Assembly (NCBI RefSeq): GCF_022921095.1
Contig: NZ_CP095053.1
Coordinates: 2,584,501-2,648,500, forward strand
Length of the DNA stretch: 64,000 bases
Direction of reading: 5' to 3'
Source of the DNA: Hymenobacter aerilatus
GTDB lineage: Bacteria; Bacteroidota; Bacteroidia; Cytophagales; Hymenobacteraceae
Part shown: positions 58,699 to 64,000 of the stretch, one piece after another
How the letters are laid out: each line of letters opens with the position of its first letter
How positions within the stretch are numbered: position 1 is the first letter of the stretch
Notes under the pieces: generated by a model
The model's database searches: none
The model's input: the letters and a program-made list of their open reading frames with translations, nothing else
What the model was told of the DNA's origin: nothing
Position numbers and translations under genes: made by a program

Positions 58699-61125
58699 CT
58701 AAAAAGTATACCCCAGCGTGGCCATGAAATTGCGGGGAGCACCGGGGCTGGCGCGGAAAAAGTCGTAGCCACCCACGAAGTAGTACTTGTCAAACACGTT
58801 GTTGAGGTTGACGTGGAAGTTGAAGCGGTTGATGGTGTAGAACAGTGCCACATCGGCCACGGTGTAGCTGGGCCAGTGTGCCCAGTATTTCGCGCCGGTG
58901 CCTACTGCTTCCACCTGATTTTCGCTGCGGCGGTTGCCTACGTAGTTGCCCCCTACCCCTATCCCGAAGCCGCGCAAGGTTGGCGTAGTGAAAACATACT
59001 TGGCCCACAAGCCGCCCATGTGCTTGGGTGCATTGGCGAGCGGCTGACCGTCTTCGGCCAGCAAATCAGCATCCAGCACTTCCGTGTGGTTGAAGGCGTA
59101 ATTCAGGTTCAGACTGAAGTTCGGCAGGATGTTGCCGGTTAGCTCTACCTCCGCGCCGCGCGAGCGGGCTATACCGTTTTGGCGGTACACCTGCCCGCCC
59201 TCGGCCGTGAGGCCGTTAGTGGCTACCAGTTGGTTACGCTTCTCAATCTGATATACCGCCACCGTTCCAAACAGCGCCTTATCGAAGAACTCACCCTTCA
59301 AGCCAGTTTCAAGCTGGTAGCTAGTTTCGGGGCTAAAAGCCGAAGTACGGCCGTAGCGCTCCGGAAAGCGGATATACTCGGGCTTAAGCGGCCGGAAACC
59401 CGAGCTGTAGCTGGCGAAGTAGTTCAGGTTGTCGAGCAGGGAGTACGTAAGGCCGGCGCGGGGTAGCAAGCGGCGCTGCGGAATGGTGGTAGAACCGTCG
59501 CCGTAGTCGCGCTCGTCGGCGAACAGCTCGTAGCGCACACCCAGCAGCACGCCCAGGCGCGGCGTCACTTCCAACTGGTCCTGCGCATAGATACCCACCG
59601 TATGGTACACCGAGTTGATGTAATCGACAAAGAACTGCGGCAAGGGCCGGCGGATGTATTTTGTTGGGTCTTGAATTTCGTACAGCGGGTTCTTCAAATC
59701 GAAGGTCAGCGGAGTGGCTACGCCGTTCACCAGCTTTTGCCGGGCCTCAAACATGGTGCTCTGCTTGTCGGTGTTGAAGCGGATATAATCGGCCCCGACT
59801 ACTACTTTATGAGCAATTGGGCCGGTGTTGCGGTTCAGCGAGAAGTAGGTTGAAAGGTTTTTGGTGTATTCCTCGGCGCGGCGGTCGAAGTAGCGCAGGT
59901 TCACGACAGTGTTAGCGGGCGCGTCGGCGAAGCTGTTTAGGGTGCGGTGCTCGCTCAGGTTCTCGTTATAGGTAAAATCGAGGTAGGACGCGCTCAGCGT
60001 CAGCCAGTCCGTGAATTTGTGCGTGAGCGAGGCGTTCAAGTAGTAGGTGTTGGTGCGGAAGTAGTCGCTGGGCTGGCTCAACGTTAAAGAACGCGATGTC
60101 GCATACAAGTCGTTGGCCCGGATGGGTAGGCCCCGGTCAAGGTAGCCGTCGATGTGGGTGTACACCAGCTCGGCGTTCAACGTGGTTTTGTCCGATACCA
60201 GGAAGGTCACCGTAGGCGCAATCATCAACGATTTGGTGTCGTTCACGTCGCGGAAGGTGTTGGTCTTTTCGTAGCCTGCGTTGAAGCGGTAAAGCACGTT
60301 TTTCTGCTCGTTGAGTGGGCCCGTGAAGTCGGCCGTGGCGCGGGTAGTATTGAAGCTACCCGTAGAAAACGTGACGGCCTTGCGCGCTTCGGCCAGCGGC
60401 TTCTTGGTTACCATGTTGATAGTGCCACCGGGGTTGATATCGCCAAATAGGGCCGCGCCGGGGCCTTTCAGCACCTCTATCCGCTCCAGGTTTACTGTGA
60501 GCGGCGCCTGCGTGAAGGAGTTGCCGTAGCTGAATCCCGAGCGCAGCCCGTTCAGCAGCCGAAAGCCGCTTTCGTAGCCATTGCGGAAGCCTCGTACGGT
60601 AAAGTCGTCGTAGTGCGAGTATTGCGCCACACCGGCTACGTTGCGCACCACATCCGTAAGGCGGAACACCTGCCGGTCCTCCATCAGCTCTTTGGTCACG
60701 GTGCTAATGGACTGCGGCACGTCGATGAGTGCCGTGGCTGTACGCGTGCCCACAAAGCTGTAGTCGCTTTTGTAGGTAGTCTCCTTGCGGCCCAGCACTT
60801 CCACTTCCTGCAAAGCGTTGGAGCTGGCCGTTAGCCGTATCTCCACGGTAGCCTGGGGTGCCTCAGCCGTGAGCAGCACCGTGCGGCGTGCCTCGCTGAA
60901 ATTGAGGCTGCGCGTAACCAGCGTAATTTGCTCCAATGGGAGCTGATCGAGCATAAAGCGGCCCTGCGCATCGGTAAGAGCGGCAAAGCGTCCGGTGGTT
61001 TCTACCACCGATACCCCCTCGAGAGGGCGGCCATCGTTGTTGAGGATACGGCCCGTAATCTGCCCTTGCTGGGCAAAGGAAAACAACGGCATCAGCCAAA
61101 AAAAGGCGAATAAAAGGTGTCGCAT
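58699..61125 (-). CDS. TonB-dependent receptor (siderophore/metal type)
   Basis: Outer membrane transporter of 808 residues. The signal peptide (LLFAFFWLMPLFSFAQQ) is followed by a carboxypeptidase-regulatory-like domain (GRILNNDGRPLEGVSVVE). The plug has DVPQSISTVTKELMEDRQ, FTVRGFRNG and VLKGPGAALFGDINPGGTINMVTKKP, all typical of ferric-siderophore receptors. A 22-strand barrel ends NFMATLGYTF. The start at 61125 is chosen because the upstream 14 codons are not signal-like. The neighbours are a His-rich secreted protein and an ABC transporter, so the ligand may be iron-siderophore or another metal complex. Confidence 0.93.
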   Translation of the reverse strand: MRHLLFAFFWLMPLFSFAQQGQITGRILNNDGRPLEGVSVVETTGRFAALTDAQGRFMLDQLPLEQITLVTRSLNFSEARRTVLLTAEAPQATVEIRLTASSNALQEVEVLGRKETTYKSDYSFVGTRTATALIDVPQSISTVTKELMEDRQVFRLTDVVRNVAGVAQYSHYDDFTVRGFRNGYESGFRLLNGLRSGFSYGNSFTQAPLTVNLERIEVLKGPGAALFGDINPGGTINMVTKKPLAEARKAVTFSTGSFNTTRATADFTGPLNEQKNVLYRFNAGYEKTNTFRDVNDTKSLMIAPTVTFLVSDKTTLNAELVYTHIDGYLDRGLPIRANDLYATSRSLTLSQPSDYFRTNTYYLNASLTHKFTDWLTLSASYLDFTYNENLSEHRTLNSFADAPANTVVNLRYFDRRAEEYTKNLSTYFSLNRNTGPIAHKVVVGADYIRFNTDKQSTMFEARQKLVNGVATPLTFDLKNPLYEIQDPTKYIRRPLPQFFVDYINSVYHTVGIYAQDQLEVTPRLGVLLGVRYELFADERDYGDGSTTIPQRRLLPRAGLTYSLLDNLNYFASYSSGFRPLKPEYIRFPERYGRTSAFSPETSYQLETGLKGEFFDKALFGTVAVYQIEKRNQLVATNGLTAEGGQVYRQNGIARSRGAEVELTGNILPNFSLNLNYAFNHTEVLDADLLAEDGQPLANAPKHMGGLWAKYVFTTPTLRGFGIGVGGNYVGNRRSENQVEAVGTGAKYWAHWPSYTVADVALFYTINRFNFHVNLNNVFDKYYFVGGYDFFRASPGAPRNFMATLGYTF

Positions 61126-61450
61126 GAGGGTGCTGAAAAACCTGTGGCGTACGCCCAGGTTAGCCACGTGAGGGTGGCGGTTGGAGGGGAACGAAGAATG
61201 GGGTGGTTTGCAGGCGTTGCGAAATCAGGCAACAGCTAGCGTGTGAAGGCTTTACCAAAGCGCACGGCTGGCAGCCACTATAGGCAAACTACGGACGGTG
61301 CACACCACGCGTACCATATGGCATAGGCTGCTGGCCCACGGCACGGTGTAGCTATGTTGCAACCGACAAATAATGCTGCGACCAACGCAGCGGCTACAAA
61401 GCGCTTCGCAACGAAAGCAGTGCGCTCAACAGAAAAGTGCTGTGGAAAGG
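61126..61450. other. Intergenic region, nothing recognised
   Basis: 325 bases between the His-rich protein gene and the TonB receptor gene on the same strand. No convincing riboswitch, promoter, terminator or small gene was found. Short open frames here lack coding character. Confidence 0.4.
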
Positions 61451-61816
61451 CTACCCTACAGGTGGGCCGCGTAGGGCCGGGCAATACCAGCTATAGCTTA
61501 CCCGATGCACAACGGTCTGAGGCTGGTAGCGAGGGTAGAGCAGCACATGCCAAGGCGCTGGCATAGTTAGCGCCGCCGCGAACTGGAAGGGCGTATCATA
61601 AAATTGCTCTACCGCGCAATGCTGGTGCTGAGGTGTGAGCAAAGCTTTGTTGCTGCCCTGGCTTGCCGGCGTTTGGGTAGGCCCAACGGTGGTATGCTTG
61701 GTATGCCCGTGCGCGTGCAAGCTCAGCATAGCCGACTCCGGCGTCAGGATACGCCCGAGCAACAGCAGCAGCCACCAGGCTACCAATTGATGACGGCAAG
61801 CTCGTACTAAAAGCAA
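61451..61816 (-). CDS. Small His-rich exported protein upstream of the TonB receptor
   Basis: About 121 residues from a TTG start (ATG is absent in frame nearby). A hydrophobic segment (LVAWWLLLLLGRIL) suggests export. The mature part has HAHGHTKHTT and TPQHQHCAVEQFYDTPF, a His/Cys-rich stretch suited to metal binding, and ends ALRGPPVG. That ending resembles the RGPP tail of small DUF2946-type proteins found beside TonB receptors, though I cannot claim homology. A promoter-like TTG-N18-TACCTTTG lies at 61867-61839, 22 bases upstream, which supports expression. Confidence 0.55.
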   Translation of the reverse strand: MLLVRACRHQLVAWWLLLLLGRILTPESAMLSLHAHGHTKHTTVGPTQTPASQGSNKALLTPQHQHCAVEQFYDTPFQFAAALTMPAPWHVLLYPRYQPQTVVHRVSYSWYCPALRGPPVG

Positions 61817-61838
61817 CGCACAAAGGCTAGGTGAAACG

Positions 61839-61867
61839 CAAAGGTAGGCAGGGTTTTACTAATGCAA
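61839..61867 (-). promoter_or_regulatory. Promoter of the His-rich protein / TonB receptor unit
   Basis: On the minus strand TTG (61867-61865), 18 bases, TACCTTTG (61846-61839). It is a full match to the -7 consensus with near-ideal spacing. The start site would be near 61832. Confidence 0.6.
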
Positions 61868-61951
61868 CTGTGTTGCGACATAAATTATTTCCTCTCTATC
61901 TCTGTGCACACATCCCCTCTTTCTTTGCGTTAGCCTTCGAACTCGATGCTC

Positions 61952-62404
61952 CTACCCTACCGTCCCGTACGGTGGCACCTCACTCAGCCGCTTGTTGGTA
62001 CGGTTTTCAAAGTCGACGCGCCAGCAGTAGTGCTCCAAGCCATTGGTGAGTAGCAGCAGCGGTGCCCCAATGGTTTGGTTGTAGGTAGCAGCCTGCATGG
62101 CTACAGCCGCTGTGATGGGCACGGAGGGCGCTTTGCATTCTACCAATAGCAGCGGCCGGCCGTGAGCGTCGTAGGCGCAGAGGTCGGTGCGCTTGCGGCG
62201 CTGATTGTAGGCGTGGCCCCGCTCTAGGGAGAGCAGGCCCAGCGGGTAGCCCAGGTGACCGGTGAGATAGTGCACTACGTGCTGGCGCACCCATTCCTCG
62301 GGCGTTAGGACTACGTGCTTGCGGCGTAGCACGTCCCAGATTAGGATATTTCCGCCTGAATTTGTAACTTTGTAGTCGAAAGGCGGCAGGTTTAAGGCTT
62401 GCAT
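61952..62404 (-). CDS. Stand-alone HsdR_N-like (PD-(D/E)XK fold) protein
   Basis: Protein of 150 residues resembling the N-terminal nuclease domain of type I restriction HsdR subunits (PF13588-type). TPEEWVRQHVVHYL is the usual N-terminal helix. The nuclease core is KRTDLCAYDAHGRPLLLVECKAP, which supplies the Asp and the ExK pair, and MQAATYNQTIGAPLLLLTNG follows. There are no hsdM or hsdS genes or helicase domain around it. Such single-domain proteins are widespread in Bacteroidota with unknown function, so it should not be read as a restriction system. A -7 box TACCTTTG (62418-62411) lies 6 bases before ATG 62404, implying a leaderless mRNA. Confidence 0.85.
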   Translation of the reverse strand: MQALNLPPFDYKVTNSGGNILIWDVLRRKHVVLTPEEWVRQHVVHYLTGHLGYPLGLLSLERGHAYNQRRKRTDLCAYDAHGRPLLLVECKAPSVPITAAVAMQAATYNQTIGAPLLLLTNGLEHYCWRVDFENRTNKRLSEVPPYGTVG

Positions 62405-62454
62405 CACCTCCAAAGGTACGGCCCAGAACTTCGGTTCCCGCTTTTTCGCTCCGT

Positions 62455-62494
62455 GCCGTCGTATCCTGACTTTTCAGGAACCGACGGCTTTTTT
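62455..62494 (+). terminator. Orphan plus-strand terminator
   Basis: Stem gccgtcg...cgacggc (62455-62461 with 62482-62488) with an inner tcctga/tcagga stem and a T-run (62489-62494). No plus-strand gene is recognised upstream of it within 1 kb, so what it terminates is unclear. The following 170 bases up to the AMP nucleosidase gene hold only a relic of the family C repeat. Confidence 0.7.
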
Positions 62495-62666
62495 GTACCC
62501 GGACACATGGTTGTATGGCTATATGCTTGAATGGTTGTTTTCACAGCCAGCCACTTCGCCACACCCTGCATCTATGGAATAAACAAGGGCGGTATGCTGA
62601 GTGTAGTCGAAGCCTACCACTGAGTTTAAAAACTATCAATCAATAACTTAAACATAAAATCATCTT

Positions 62667-63440
62667 ATGAAAACAAAAGCTGACATTGTAGAAAACTGGC
62701 TACCGCGCTACACGGGCGTACCCCTGAAGGACTTTGGACAGTACATCCTACTCACCAACTTCCTAAACTACGTGCACATGTTTGCCGAGCAGTTTGGGGT
62801 AGAGGTGCAGGGTCTCGACAAACCCATGCAAACGGCCACCGCCGACGGTATCACCATCATCAACTTCGGGATGGGCTCGCCGATGGCGGCTACCGTAATG
62901 GATTTGCTCTCAGCCGTGAAGCCAAAAGCAGCCTTGTTCCTCGGCAAGTGCGGCGGTTTGAAAAGCAAAACCAAGCTCGGTGACCTGATCCTACCCATCG
63001 CGGCCATTCGGGGCGAGGGTACTTCCGACGACTACTTGCCCGCCGAGATTCCCGCCCTACCCTCCTTCCGGTTGCAGCGCGCGGTGTCGTCGATGATCAA
63101 GAAGTACGAGAAGGACTACTGGACCGGCACCGTGTACACCACTAACCGCCGCGTGTGGGAGCACGACACGGCCTTTAAAGACTACCTGCGCCAGATTCGG
63201 GCCATGGCGGTGGATATGGAAACGGCCACCATCTTCACGGTGGGCTTCGTAAACGAGATTCCACACGGCGCGCTGCTACTGGTGAGCGACAACCCCATGA
63301 CGCCCGACGGCGTGAAAACCTCGGAAAGCGACAAGAAAGTAACCGCTGATTTCGTGACTACGCACCTACAAATCGGCATTGAGTCGCTGCTGGAACTGCG
63401 CAACTCCGGCGAATCGGTGAAGCACATGCGCTTCGAGTAG
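62667..63440 (+). CDS. amn: AMP nucleosidase (PNP/UDP phosphorylase family)
   Basis: Hydrolyses AMP to adenine and ribose-5-phosphate. The 257-residue form is the short type common in Bacteroidota, without the N-terminal domain of the E. coli enzyme. ITIINFGMGSPMAATVMDLL, ALFLGKCGGLKSKTKLGDLI, AAIRGEGTSDDYLP, the MAVDMETATIF specificity loop and LLVSDNPMTPDGVKT match this family. It is followed by the terminator stem gccctgcc/ggcagggc with seven T (63463-63491). Confidence 0.94.
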   Translation: MKTKADIVENWLPRYTGVPLKDFGQYILLTNFLNYVHMFAEQFGVEVQGLDKPMQTATADGITIINFGMGSPMAATVMDLLSAVKPKAALFLGKCGGLKSKTKLGDLILPIAAIRGEGTSDDYLPAEIPALPSFRLQRAVSSMIKKYEKDYWTGTVYTTNRRVWEHDTAFKDYLRQIRAMAVDMETATIFTVGFVNEIPHGALLLVSDNPMTPDGVKTSESDKKVTADFVTTHLQIGIESLLELRNSGESVKHMRFE

Positions 63441-63462
63441 GGAATCCTGCTCTGCGCTTTCG

Positions 63463-63491
63463 GCCCTGCCCCACCCGGCAGGGCTTTTTTT
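63463..63491 (+). terminator. Intrinsic terminator after amn
   Basis: 8-bp GC-rich stem (63463-63470 with 63477-63484) and seven T. It lies 23 bases after the amn stop codon and directly before a family A repeat. Confidence 0.93.
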
Positions 63492-63502
63492 GTGAATCAC
63501 AG

Positions 63503-63612
63503 TTATCTGTCATCCTGAGCTTGCGAAGGACCTTCTCACGCAAGAACAAGACGTTGTTACTTCTGTCGCTGGCACGTACAAAGACCCTTCGCAAGCTCAG
63601 GATGACAGATAA
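63503..63612. repeat. Inverted repeat, family A
   Basis: The outer arms ttatctgtcat/atgacagataa enclose the GTCATCCTGAGCTTGCGAAG arms. The loop begins CAAGAACAAGACGTTG, close to the loop of the copy at 3892-4004. It lies between the amn terminator and the amidohydrolase gene. Confidence 0.9.
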
Positions 63613-63666
63613 GGTAGTGATGACAAATAGGCATTGTACCTTTCGATTCCTTTTCTACCTACCTCT

Positions 63667-64000
63667 ATGACCCGACGCCTACTACCGCTTCTCTTCCTGC
63701 TTCCGTTCCTGGGTTGCCAGTCTACCACCCGCCAGCAAGCCGATCTGCTGGTGTACAACGCCAGCGTATACACGGTCGACTCTGCCTTCAGCAAAGCCCA
63801 AGCGTTTGTGGTGCGAGATGGCAAATTTGTGGCGGTGGGCACGACCAATGATTTGCGTGCAAAGTATCAGGCGAAGAAAGAGGTAGATGCCGATGGCCAG
63901 TTTATCTACCCTGGTTTCTACGATGCACACTGCCACTTCTACCGCTACGCCCTGGGCCTGCGCTCGGCCGACTTGGTAGGCACTAACTCGTGGGCCGAAG
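63667..64000 (+). CDS. Amidohydrolase family lipoprotein, 5' part (truncated by window end)
   Basis: The first 111 residues are visible. The signal peptide MTRRLLPLLFLLPFLGC contains a lipobox Cys. LLVYNASVYTVDS and FVAVGTTNDL form the small beta domain of YtcJ-like amidohydrolases. IYPGFYDAHCHF supplies the HxH metal-binding pair. The frame is open to the window end, so about 400 more residues are expected. TACCTTTC (63637-63644) may be its -7 box. Confidence 0.88.
   Translation, partial: MTRRLLPLLFLLPFLGCQSTTRQQADLLVYNASVYTVDSAFSKAQAFVVRDGKFVAVGTTNDLRAKYQAKKEVDADGQFIYPGFYDAHCHFYRYALGLRSADLVGTNSWAE

Noticed and set aside
61255..61300. Cobalamin riboswitch upstream of the TonB receptor (cagccact-like text)
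   Set aside because: The resemblance is to a few bases on the wrong strand, and none of the other conserved B12 box elements is found.
61952..62404. Type I restriction system
   Set aside because: Only an HsdR_N-like domain of 150 residues is present. There is no helicase, methylase or specificity subunit around it.
3892..63612. Repeats as a CRISPR array
   Set aside because: The copies are single, dispersed, self-complementary units between genes, with no regular spacing, spacers or cas genes.

Overview
This window is a GC-rich chromosomal segment of a Bacteroidota bacterium, most likely a Cytophagales member close to Hymenobacter. The evidence is a SusC/SusD glycan-uptake locus, type IX secretion C-terminal sorting domains, a fused E1 alpha-beta 2-oxoacid dehydrogenase, many Bacteroidota-type -7 boxes (TANNTTTG), and large intergenic hairpins of the kind scattered through Hymenobacter-like genomes. 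No rRNA, tRNA, CRISPR array, prophage or insertion sequence was seen. The one structural RNA recognised is RNase P RNA.

Layout. 1-4.0 kb (+): 3' part of a photolyase gene, a TetR-like regulator, an ABC1/UbiB-like kinase and a secreted dienelactone hydrolase. 4.0-13.4 kb (-): an aromatic amino acid block. It has a complete trp operon in the order trpE-G-D-C-F-B-A followed by a DAHP synthase, and then a separately transcribed aromatic amino acid hydroxylase. Both transcription units start with a small leader ORF and a Rho-independent attenuator. The trp leader has three consecutive Trp codons. The hydroxylase leader has a textbook set of mutually exclusive hairpins, and the enzyme lacks the usual Glu iron ligand. 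13.4-27.4 kb: a secreted esterase, then an alpha-glucan-type utilisation locus (susC, susD, SusE-like lipoprotein, a frameshifted GH5-like hydrolase, a GlcNAc-kinase-like sugar kinase and a secreted GH13 alpha-amylase). Its promoters carry a shared LacI-type operator (CAAACGTTTG or TGCAAACGAT).

27.6-47.2 kb: housekeeping and envelope genes. These are DUF2279, a DUF2027/Smr protein, an M1 peptidase, a low-GC membrane protein, a subtilase, rnpB, a cytochrome c with a translationally coupled PQQ-type dehydrogenase, a response regulator without DNA-binding domain, a LuxE-like ligase, a lipoprotein, the E1 fusion, DUF1573, alanine dehydrogenase, a SUKH protein and an LtaS-like sulfatase. 47.3-53.8 kb (-): a 1688-residue secreted protein with two CBM3-like domains and a type IX sorting tail, downstream of a secreted DNA/RNA endonuclease. 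54.4-61.8 kb: a membrane protein, then a minus-strand unit with a His-rich small secreted protein, a TonB receptor, an ABC ATPase and two ABC-2 permeases. 62-64 kb: an HsdR_N-like nuclease-fold protein, AMP nucleosidase and the start of an amidohydrolase.

Recurrent non-coding structure is the most striking property. At least five families of long inverted repeats sit between genes, two of them inside the trp operon, and the 11-mer CTACCCTACCC is strongly over-represented.
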